Assembly (NCBI RefSeq): GCF_023973825.1
Contig: NC_090114.1
Coordinates: 372,001 to 436,000 of the forward strand
Direction: 5' to 3'
DNA from: Plasmodium brasilianum
Taxonomy: Eukaryota > Apicomplexa > Aconoidasida > Haemosporida > Plasmodiidae
DNA length: 64,000 nt
Shown piece by piece: positions 10,723 through 19,543 of the stretch. The notes beneath the pieces were generated by a model. That model searched no databases, was not told where the DNA came from, and worked only from the letters and a program-made list of their open reading frames with translations. How positions within the stretch are numbered: position 1 is the stretch's first letter; each line of letters begins with the position of its first letter. A program made the position numbers and the translations under genes.

Positions 10723-13700
10723 ATGAAGGACGCACGTGATTCGATTAGAACAAATTCAAGGACTTTAGAAAATGCTAGAGATAGCTTTAACACAAATGTC
10801 ACTGAAAAAATGGCTGAAGAGCGACAGATGGATAATAATTGCATGGACATATACAAAGAACAAGTAAATGAAGAAAGAAAAGAAAATAAAGAGAATGAGC
10901 AAAATGTAGATGTATACGATAAAAATGACGAAAGGATAAATACAACCAATGAAAGAAGGTTAAATTATAACAATTCATTTATGCATGATAATAAAGAGAT
11001 TTATGGAGTAAACGAAATAAATAATGACAGATATTCAGGGAACAAGAAGAAATTACAAATAGTAGAAAATCAAAAGGAAAATTTTAATTGTAGTGGCCCT
11101 TATAATCATTTTTATGAACATAATGCAAAGGAAGAAACAAAGGGGGAAAGAAAAATGAGAAAAAAATATAAATGCAATACTTACATGTCTACAGAAAAAT
11201 ATCAGGAATATTTAGAAAAAATAAATCAACAGATAAATGATATATTGAATAGAGTATATAAAGCATATAAAGGATCAAATAAAAAGCAGTACTTTTCAAG
11301 AATATTCCAAATGAGAGATATAAATTGTATATTTAGTTTTATGTTTTTGTCGTTGTTAATAATTTTTGCTATAATGAGCGAATACATGGGGCTTCTGCTA
11401 TCACTATTACTTTTTATAATATCTATACAGCTAAAATATAGTAGAACTAATATGGCTTTGTTGAATTCTATTACTGGAATATTATTCATATCAATCGCTA
11501 CCGTTTTTTCCTATTCAAATATTAATAAGGAGAGTGTCATTGAAACGACGACAAAACAAAATGCTATAAATAATATAAACACGAATAAGAATTTATTAGT
11601 ATTGGAAACAGTTCTTTGTCTCATCTATGCTTCTATTCTTTTTGTATATATGTTTTCAGTACGATATATAAAGAAATATAAGAGGAAAAATATGTGGATT
11701 TATTATAATGTAGTTACATATTTTAATTACCTTGATATGTGCACCCTCTTTTCTTTTGGTACATTGGCATTCTTTTTTATCTTTATTTGTTTTGGAGATA
11801 TTTTATTTATTGTATGTTCTCTCATCTTATTTTTGAGCAGTGTCCTTACATATACCCTCCGTACATATAGTATGGTTACAATGTTAATTCTTCAAATGAT
11901 TATAATTATTACAAATGCGATTATAGCCTGTGTTTCATTACCAAGCAATACAACAGAACTAGTGAAATTACAAACTACATCTTTTGATGAATTACAAGTT
12001 TTGCATAATAAAGTTTATTTATTCTATATGATATTCGTGATATTCTTTTTGGTTCTTCATTTGTTATATATATTTTATATTTTTTTTTCATATAAAAAAT
12101 TTTTGTTTAAATGCTTTTCTCAAAGAAGAGCACATTATTCAAATATATTTCCCTACATTGAGAACAATGCGGATGATAAAAATAAGGATGTTTATTTTAA
12201 ATATGACAAGTATGTCTTAAGCCTAGATGATAATAATAAAATATTAAATGTTGAGAAGAAAAGGAGCAAAGAAATAAATATAGATATAGACAAGTACATA
12301 TATAATGAATACCATTTATTTAAGCATCTATTACTTAACACAGCTCTCGATTTTAAGAATTCGTCAAATGTTCACAAGAGGAAGGAATTATTAAATGGAG
12401 GAAAAAACGACATGAAACTTGTATATTTAAATGGAAGTAGAAAAAAAAATAATTTTAAACCTGTACAACGAGGTGGAAGCATGCCAAAGGAGGGTAACAA
12501 GGGCTCAAAAGATTTTGTATTAAATATAAGTGACACATCATCTGACTGCTTTAGCAGTGGCGAGTATAATAATGATATTAACTATAATAATAATAATAAT
12601 AGTATTAAATATAATAATAATAATAATAGTATTAAATATAATAATAATAATAATAGTATTAAATATAATAATTATAATAATAATATTAACTATAATAATA
12701 ACAATAATAGTAATTTAGCGCGATATAAGGCACATCAAAATAGAAGCACTACAAACGATGCAAATACAGGCACTAGTTTTTTGCTTAAAAACGTGTCCAA
12801 TATTCAGAGTGAAAGAAGCAATAAAAGTAAATCCAAGATGTACCCATTAAACAGTAAAAAATTTTACCTCAGTAATTGCGAACATGCAAATTATTCCACC
12901 ACCTCCTTATTTTATAGTAAATATGCATTCATAATCGAGATGTTATTAGATAGCTATGACGAGTTATTGTTTTATTTAAATAAGAAGAAATTTATCACCA
13001 AGTTAACCGAAACAACATTGTTAGAAGCTTCAACAGAAGACAGTGAGGAAATTATTCGTCATGATAAATATGGACAAAGGGATGATATGAAAGAACTCAT
13101 TGTAGTCAGTGCTAATTCAACTTTAGATAAGGAAAAAAGTACTCCTCTATCCTCATCACAAGGAGTTGTACGAAATAAGGATGATTTTTATTCTTTACGC
13201 TATATGGGACCAGATACTTACGGATTAAAAGATATCACTGTTACATCATATGAAGAAAGCATTTTCAACTATTTAAAAACAAATTCTAAGTTTAAAATGA
13301 ACAGTGCATGTGTAACAAATGAATGTTTAAGTCCTAAGAGCAAAAGAAATTACTCTCTAAATTCGTACACGCATAAAAGCGATATCATAAGTAACACATT
13401 AATTGATCTAAATATTCCCAGCATATTTGAGGACACCAATGATATCTGCTCGTTGTACTGGTTAAACTCAAACACAATTACAAAACCTAGTAAATGTAAC
13501 TCGCTATTTAGCAATTACACAAGTGATTATTTTAATATACCTATATATTCTACTACAACTAAAATATCCTCTGATGAAAGTACAAAAAAAGAAGAAAATT
13601 ATTTTTGGTATTACTACCCTGGTATTATTGGACGGGTATACAAAGAATGGCTTAAATGCAAAAATTTAGATTATAAGAAATTTAACAATGATTTCTATTA

Positions 13701-16700
13701 TCTATTTGCAAACTCAAATAAATTAAATGAATTTTTTAAAAGCAATCATACTAACATAGAAAAACAGGAAGAAATCAAATTATTTGATATCAGTCAAGTT
13801 TTAAGTAGTAATACGAACATATTAAATAAAATGAAAACTTCTTATTCTACATTGAAGTGTTCAAATTTTTTAAGCGATGATATATTAAATAGTAATTCTT
13901 TAAATGAAATTATTAGTAATTTCTTAACAGATGTCAACATAAACTTAGATAGCTCCTTTTCTTTAAACTCGAAAATATTACAGTCATTTTTTGAAGATAA
14001 TAATATAAAACATTTCTTATCATCACTATATAGTAAACATAGTTTAGAGTTTATTGATGAAGAAATGAGTACATCACCATCTAAAATAATGCAAAGTCTA
14101 ATTCACGAGTTAGATCAAATCATAGCAGAAAATAAGGCTCAACAGGATACTAAAATGATGGATGACAAAAAAAAAGATTATGCAAATATTCCACTTAATG
14201 AATATTCAGACATAAATTTGCAAAATGATCATAAGTATAAGAAAAAGGAAAATTTGCTCAACAAATGGGACTTTGAAAGTGGCTTGGCAAAATATGGTAA
14301 GAGTTATAATGGTGGAGCAGAGTACGACATATTGAAGGAAAAGAGTAACCATCTTAATTTAAATAGCTTATTGAGTTATGCAGAATCTTTAATGATACAG
14401 TACAACGGAAGTGACGGTATTAAGGAAGGTCTTATAGAGAACGTTTCCAACGATATAACAAACAATTTTGAAGAAGATTCTCTATGCATAAACAGCTTTG
14501 AAGAAATTTTAAGTAACTTTATAAAAAAAATTTTATGTAAGAGTGATAGCACCAATTTTAAAGAAGATGAAGAGAGTTTTAGGGAAAAAATGGGCTCGTT
14601 GAAAAGTATAGAGGAAATATATTCAAATATTAAAAAAACAATATACAGTGAAAAACAGTTAAATCTTTTGAGTATAAAGCCAGATAAAACTTTATCTTAT
14701 AGTAACAAAATTTTATTACCAAGCAATAAGAATCGTATAGACAGTGAAAGAAATGAGTGTTCAACTAAACAACATATTATGAACATAAAGAAGAAGAAAA
14801 CATATTTAAAAAAATGCGACCCAAATAATACGGTAGAGAATGTGAATAACACAAAGAAAGATGAATTAATAGTAAAACATAGGGATGCAAATAACGAAAA
14901 CGAACACGAACATAATAATAATAATAGCAATATTATTATTATTAATAATAATAATAATAATAATAATAGTGAAATTAATAGTAAAATTAATAGTAATAGT
15001 AAAAGTAATAGTAAAAGTAATAGTAATAGTAATAATAATAATAATAGTAGTAGTAGTAGTATTAGTAGCAGCAAATTAAGTGAAATGTGTAACTGCATAA
15101 TGAAAAAACAACTCATGGATGAAGTTAACATATTAAAAAGTAAATCTAGAGAGAGCACTGAATGTTTAAGAAAAAAATATAATGAAGTCATCAATGAAGT
15201 CATCAATGAAGACATCAATGAAGACATCAATGAAGACATCAATGAAGATTTCAATGAATTTTCCTACAATTCACTCAAAGAATACATCAACAATGATCTA
15301 AAAGATGAAAAAAACAAAATTAATAACAAATTGTTTTTAACTTGGCCTGATTACACTTTTTCAAAAAAATTAAATGAAAATAGGGTAATGTATCTGAAGC
15401 CGAGTTACAATATAGCACATATCAAAACAATGAAGGATGAAAAAAATGAACGAAATAACCAAGCTAAGTTTTCATATAGTGAAACGGATAATGATTTGGA
15501 CAAAATAGAAACGTTAAATAAGTTCAAAAATTTAAATAAGTACTCGAATAGTCTTGTTAGTCATTACATTGCGGAAAACAGTTTTCTATCCAATTCGAAC
15601 AAGGAATTTGTGCTGTTCAATGAGAAAAAGACACTCATTCAAGAGTTAGAGGAGGAGGATGACAATGAGAAGATGAAATTTTCTCACATAAAGAAAATCC
15701 AAGATGGATTTAAAGAAGACAAACTGATAATAGACCGTCATTTAAATAGGAAATCCCTATATTGTAACAACAATAAAGACAAGTCAACGCCTAATAAAAA
15801 GATGGAGGTGTACATAGGGAATCATAATAGGAAAGAAAACAAAACATACAATGTTGGAGTGAAGGGGGAACTATTTACAACAGGAAAAAATAAAGCAAGC
15901 CAAAATAAAAAAAGACGAGATACAACAAGCAAAAGTAGGACATGTCAATATAAAACAGATTATTATACAAGCCACTATCCTTTGTGCGATTCAAGGGAAT
16001 ATGTTCACTCATCCATACTACCAAATGAGGGGAAAATATTTAAAAATAAAGAGGAAGAACCTAGACAAAAAAGAGAGATCAAATTAGATATAAATTACAG
16101 TATTAAAAAAAAGTTTCTATCTAATAGTATCCTCGAAAGTTCGAATGGAATGGGGGAAAACATGCAATTTATTTCTAATGAACAACTTAAAAATAAAGAT
16201 ATGGAAGCAAAAGCAAAAGTAGAAGTAGAAGATAGGGGGGAAGTCGAACAACAAAAGGGTAACAAAACAAAAGTTCAACAAAATAACAAGGAAAGTAATA
16301 AGTGGACTTATGAAAGGACAAGTTCAAATGTTAGTAGTGTAAGGAACATTTCAAAAGGGAGAACGGCTGTTGAAAAATACTGCATACATAGCAACGACAT
16401 AACTTGTAATTTCAGTCCTAATTCGTCCCCAAAAAATTTTGCTGAAGATATTAAAATTAATAAAAATGAAAATGATGATTATGAAAAGGAGCTTGGTTAT
16501 AATTCTGAGCATATCAAACTAATTGAAGAAAAAAATAATTTTTCTCCAAAATATTCAAATAATTATCTAACGAGTAGTAATTTAAATTTAGACACTTATG
16601 ATCTGGTAAGAGATTTAAAAAAATATTTATCTTCATCACCTAACGAAGCCGATTTCGACAGTAGTAAACTTAATGATACGTTCCTAAAAGAATTAGTCAA

Positions 16701-19527
16701 TAAATACCTAGAAAATAATGATTCTTATAATATAAATATATATAATGAAGTAATAGTAGAAGGAAATAAAAAGGAAGATGATCTGACAAAAGTAGCTTTA
16801 TATAAATATAAAACAAAACAAAATAAAGATGAAGAAAACAGCAGAATGGATAGCCAGTTATCTACTATTAACAAAATGGAAGAGAAAAAAACAAAATATT
16901 ACGACATCCCTAATGAAAAGAAATCACTAAAGGATCATAAAAGAACCGTAAATATTCAACCATCTTCTAATTATTATGATGAACATATAGTAAATTTTCT
17001 GAATTCATATATATTAGAAAATAATAGTGGATTGATGAAAAATACTCATTTAAGAGTGAAACAGGATAATAATATAGACCATAAGCATTACGAAAGTAAA
17101 TCAAATGGAGTATTAGATGTGTCACCTCTGCTTTTGCATAAAAAAGATGAAAAGAAAAATGATTCGAACGACTATAATGACAAAGAGGGGGAAAAGAAAA
17201 AGAAAATGACAAATATTCCCTTAAAAGGAACTCATTTAAAAAAAAAAGAAAGCATATGTTTAAGAAGAGACTTATCTAAAATTAAAACATATGAGCTGTT
17301 TTCCAATTCTACAGATGGTAAGTATCATAATAAATGGTATGATAAAAATGATAGAAACATATATAATGATAATAAAGAGTGCACGAAAGACGTAAAACCG
17401 TCTTTGAATTGTAAATATGGTTCCTTTGATAAGTTTAATAATTCTAAGGTAGAACGGTCTAATAAAATGAATGAAATAGGAATCCTTGAACGTAAGAAGA
17501 GTAATAATAAAGTAAACATGAAACAAAAAAATAATTACAATAATTTCTATTATAGAATAAACTCATTTGATAATTTAAACATAAATGAAGCATATAGAAA
17601 ACATATTTCTAACATAAAAGACGGCAATAACGATTACACAGATGAACAAATTATTAAAAAAGCAGATTTAAATTTATTTTTACGAAATGATGATAGCTCT
17701 TTTGAAAATCCAAAACAAAATGATTATGTAAATTGTGAAGACGAAAAATATGAACGTAATATGGGTATATTAAATAAAGAGAAAGAAATAAATATACATG
17801 AACCTAATAAAAATATATTTAATAGAATTTATGGTTTTCAAAACAAAATATCTGAAGCTAGTTCATCAACTGATAATGAGTTAACGGGGTTATTAGTTGG
17901 CAATGATATATTTTATGAGTCTTTTGCATATAATAGTTTTGCAAATATTGATGATTTTAAAAGGAAAATACACGAATATAGTATTAAAGCAATGGCAGCG
18001 GATGCAAGTAAGGAGGTAAATGAAAGGGAAGCGTCTTTTAAAGTTCATCGTATATTAGATGATGGCAAATCAAGTGATGATAAGTCGGGTGACGACAAAT
18101 CGGAAGATGACAAGTCAAGGGATGATAAATCGAGAGATGACAAATCAGGACATGACAAATCGAGAGATGACAAATCGAGAGACGACAAATCGCGAGATGA
18201 TAGATCACGAGATGATGATAATTCAAATACCAAAAAAAATAAAATAAACAAACGAGACCTGAAATTCAACACAGGCAATAAGTACAAACATTTTGAGCAA
18301 AAGGATGACAAACTATTGGATCACTATAGTGATATAACAAATACTACTAATAACATAAGCAGAAGGAATAATAAAATTGCAGAAGAAATGAAGGACAAGA
18401 AAAAAAAAACGAGGGAATTATATTCGAACTATTCTGTTTTTCCTCCAAAAAATGACATGGACAACATAATAAACTCCTCTGATAAAAAAATTATGAACAG
18501 TTCATATAAAATAAAAGATTTACATGTTAATACGGAGAATATAAAAATAAATGAAGATTACATATACAGGAACAAATGTAATATGGAATATATTAAATTA
18601 GATAAAAATATCAATGATAAAAAGAGTGAAGAAAAGGATAGTACATTTTTAAAAAAAAATTTTGTTAATTATGAAATTTGTGAAAATTCAAAAATTAAAG
18701 TAGACGTTAACATAAAAAATAACATGAGGAATAGTGGTTATTTACAAGATAAAGAAGAGGACAACGCAAGTGATAAAAAAGATGGTAAAATACCGTTGAA
18801 TGTTGAAATGTTGCATACTGAAACAAAACAAACAAATCCCAGTAATAACTGTGATACTAATACTAATGATACTAGGAACAGTACATGTCACACTAATATT
18901 GACAATTTTTTAGAAGCGAATTTTAGTGAGAGCTATATGAGATTGAAAAAAAAGGATGAAAATAATGCATACAACAAGAGCTTAGTTATAGGTAATGAAA
19001 ACCATTCTACGACATTGGTAACGCACCATCAAGAGGATAAGATTATTATAAAAGGGAAGGAAAATGATAATTGGGTAAATGTCGAATGTAAGAATATTGG
19101 CAAAAATAATGGAAACAATGGTGAAAAAAAAGACACTGAAGATACGCCCATACCCTCCTCAAATGGTCCACATTACTTAACGCATAAAAATATTTATAGT
19201 GAAAAATCAACGAGCTATAATAGAAGCACTTCAAGTAATTCTTTCTTTACTGCGAATAATTCTTCTTTGATAAATAAAAACTCTGTTGATTCAGAAAAGT
19301 GTATGTCAGATAATTATTTGAAAAGTAGTAATTTATCAATAATATCGAATAATGTAAAAACAGATGAATTTAAAAATGATTATAAAAACGCAAATAACAA
19401 TTTATATGAAAATGATCTCATGAAAACGGAAAGCAATATATATTCAAATAAACAGGACACGGACGAAATGATAAATTCCAGTAATAAACCAACAAAGAAA
19501 AAAAAAAAAAAAAAAAAAAATAGCTAA
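10723..19527 (+). CDS. Conserved Plasmodium multi-pass membrane protein (N-terminal part of a split gene)
   Basis: This open frame encodes 2934 residues from an ATG preceded by an AT-rich leader. The first 190 residues are hydrophilic. About eight hydrophobic segments follow at roughly 203-220, 222-237, 246-264, 291-313, 341-358, 359-377, 384-404 and 431-456. The remaining 2470 residues are a hydrophilic, presumably cytosolic tail rich in Asn, Lys, Asp and Ser. Low-complexity blocks include Tyr-Asn5-Ser-Ile-Lys repeats, an Asn/Ser block and Asp-Asp-Lys-Ser pentads. No signal peptide or enzymatic motif is visible, and I do not recognise the family beyond 'conserved Plasmodium membrane protein'. 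The frame ends in a lysine run encoded by 23 consecutive A, then Asn-Ser-stop. The next frame opens inside the same run, so this is probably only the first four-fifths of one protein of about 3740 residues. Confidence 0.9.
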   Translation: MKDARDSIRTNSRTLENARDSFNTNVTEKMAEERQMDNNCMDIYKEQVNEERKENKENEQNVDVYDKNDERINTTNERRLNYNNSFMHDNKEIYGVNEINNDRYSGNKKKLQIVENQKENFNCSGPYNHFYEHNAKEETKGERKMRKKYKCNTYMSTEKYQEYLEKINQQINDILNRVYKAYKGSNKKQYFSRIFQMRDINCIFSFMFLSLLIIFAIMSEYMGLLLSLLLFIISIQLKYSRTNMALLNSITGILFISIATVFSYSNINKESVIETTTKQNAINNINTNKNLLVLETVLCLIYASILFVYMFSVRYIKKYKRKNMWIYYNVVTYFNYLDMCTLFSFGTLAFFFIFICFGDILFIVCSLILFLSSVLTYTLRTYSMVTMLILQMIIIITNAIIACVSLPSNTTELVKLQTTSFDELQVLHNKVYLFYMIFVIFFLVLHLLYIFYIFFSYKKFLFKCFSQRRAHYSNIFPYIENNADDKNKDVYFKYDKYVLSLDDNNKILNVEKKRSKEINIDIDKYIYNEYHLFKHLLLNTALDFKNSSNVHKRKELLNGGKNDMKLVYLNGSRKKNNFKPVQRGGSMPKEGNKGSKDFVLNISDTSSDCFSSGEYNNDINYNNNNNSIKYNNNNNSIKYNNNNNSIKYNNYNNNINYNNNNNSNLARYKAHQNRSTTNDANTGTSFLLKNVSNIQSERSNKSKSKMYPLNSKKFYLSNCEHANYSTTSLFYSKYAFIIEMLLDSYDELLFYLNKKKFITKLTETTLLEASTEDSEEIIRHDKYGQRDDMKELIVVSANSTLDKEKSTPLSSSQGVVRNKDDFYSLRYMGPDTYGLKDITVTSYEESIFNYLKTNSKFKMNSACVTNECLSPKSKRNYSLNSYTHKSDIISNTLIDLNIPSIFEDTNDICSLYWLNSNTITKPSKCNSLFSNYTSDYFNIPIYSTTTKISSDESTKKEENYFWYYYPGIIGRVYKEWLKCKNLDYKKFNNDFYYLFANSNKLNEFFKSNHTNIEKQEEIKLFDISQVLSSNTNILNKMKTSYSTLKCSNFLSDDILNSNSLNEIISNFLTDVNINLDSSFSLNSKILQSFFEDNNIKHFLSSLYSKHSLEFIDEEMSTSPSKIMQSLIHELDQIIAENKAQQDTKMMDDKKKDYANIPLNEYSDINLQNDHKYKKKENLLNKWDFESGLAKYGKSYNGGAEYDILKEKSNHLNLNSLLSYAESLMIQYNGSDGIKEGLIENVSNDITNNFEEDSLCINSFEEILSNFIKKILCKSDSTNFKEDEESFREKMGSLKSIEEIYSNIKKTIYSEKQLNLLSIKPDKTLSYSNKILLPSNKNRIDSERNECSTKQHIMNIKKKKTYLKKCDPNNTVENVNNTKKDELIVKHRDANNENEHEHNNNNSNIIIINNNNNNNNSEINSKINSNSKSNSKSNSNSNNNNNSSSSSISSSKLSEMCNCIMKKQLMDEVNILKSKSRESTECLRKKYNEVINEVINEDINEDINEDINEDFNEFSYNSLKEYINNDLKDEKNKINNKLFLTWPDYTFSKKLNENRVMYLKPSYNIAHIKTMKDEKNERNNQAKFSYSETDNDLDKIETLNKFKNLNKYSNSLVSHYIAENSFLSNSNKEFVLFNEKKTLIQELEEEDDNEKMKFSHIKKIQDGFKEDKLIIDRHLNRKSLYCNNNKDKSTPNKKMEVYIGNHNRKENKTYNVGVKGELFTTGKNKASQNKKRRDTTSKSRTCQYKTDYYTSHYPLCDSREYVHSSILPNEGKIFKNKEEEPRQKREIKLDINYSIKKKFLSNSILESSNGMGENMQFISNEQLKNKDMEAKAKVEVEDRGEVEQQKGNKTKVQQNNKESNKWTYERTSSNVSSVRNISKGRTAVEKYCIHSNDITCNFSPNSSPKNFAEDIKINKNENDDYEKELGYNSEHIKLIEEKNNFSPKYSNNYLTSSNLNLDTYDLVRDLKKYLSSSPNEADFDSSKLNDTFLKELVNKYLENNDSYNINIYNEVIVEGNKKEDDLTKVALYKYKTKQNKDEENSRMDSQLSTINKMEEKKTKYYDIPNEKKSLKDHKRTVNIQPSSNYYDEHIVNFLNSYILENNSGLMKNTHLRVKQDNNIDHKHYESKSNGVLDVSPLLLHKKDEKKNDSNDYNDKEGEKKKKMTNIPLKGTHLKKKESICLRRDLSKIKTYELFSNSTDGKYHNKWYDKNDRNIYNDNKECTKDVKPSLNCKYGSFDKFNNSKVERSNKMNEIGILERKKSNNKVNMKQKNNYNNFYYRINSFDNLNINEAYRKHISNIKDGNNDYTDEQIIKKADLNLFLRNDDSSFENPKQNDYVNCEDEKYERNMGILNKEKEINIHEPNKNIFNRIYGFQNKISEASSSTDNELTGLLVGNDIFYESFAYNSFANIDDFKRKIHEYSIKAMAADASKEVNEREASFKVHRILDDGKSSDDKSGDDKSEDDKSRDDKSRDDKSGHDKSRDDKSRDDKSRDDRSRDDDNSNTKKNKINKRDLKFNTGNKYKHFEQKDDKLLDHYSDITNTTNNISRRNNKIAEEMKDKKKKTRELYSNYSVFPPKNDMDNIINSSDKKIMNSSYKIKDLHVNTENIKINEDYIYRNKCNMEYIKLDKNINDKKSEEKDSTFLKKNFVNYEICENSKIKVDVNIKNNMRNSGYLQDKEEDNASDKKDGKIPLNVEMLHTETKQTNPSNNCDTNTNDTRNSTCHTNIDNFLEANFSESYMRLKKKDENNAYNKSLVIGNENHSTTLVTHHQEDKIIIKGKENDNWVNVECKNIGKNNGNNGEKKDTEDTPIPSSNGPHYLTHKNIYSEKSTSYNRSTSSNSFFTANNSSLINKNSVDSEKCMSDNYLKSSNLSIISNNVKTDEFKNDYKNANNNLYENDLMKTESNIYSNKQDTDEMINSSNKPTKKKKKKKKNS
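12582..12714 (+). repeat. In-frame 27-bp repeat (YNNNNNSIK units)
   Basis: Three near-identical 27-base units, each encoding Tyr, five Asn, Ser, Ile and Lys, are flanked by degenerate copies. They lie in the hydrophilic tail of the membrane protein. They are probably a replication-slippage product and are useful as a length marker. Confidence 0.85.
14913..15068 (+). repeat. Asn/Ser/Ile low-complexity block from AAT/AGT trinucleotides
   Basis: AAT, ATT and AGT triplets translate to an Asn-rich block with Ser-Lys-Ser-Asn units and a Ser run. It resembles the low-complexity inserts common in Plasmodium proteins. A second small array follows at about 15180-15250, encoding Ile-Asn-Glu-Asp/Val units of 12 bases. 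Confidence 0.85.
18070..18220 (+). repeat. 15-bp in-frame array encoding DDKS(R/G/E) pentads
   Basis: About ten 15-base units encode Asp-Asp-Lys-Ser followed by Arg, Gly or Glu. One unit has His for Asp and another Arg for Lys. The array is mixed-charge and sits in the long hydrophilic tail of the membrane protein. The repeated serines next to basic residues could be phosphorylated, but that is inference. Confidence 0.85.
19498..19520 (+). other. A23 homopolymer where the reading frame shifts between two ORFs
   Basis: The upstream frame (codons starting at 10723 + 3n) stops at 19525-19527, just after this run. The downstream frame (codons in register with 19544) is open back to 19475, so the two overlap across the run. 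One fewer A (22) or two more (25) would fuse them into a single open frame. Only 16 bases separate the stop from the next ATG, far too little for a separate Plasmodium gene. A homopolymer-length error or slippage is the likely cause. Confidence 0.8.
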
Positions 19528-19543
19528 TCAGAAGGAGAACAAA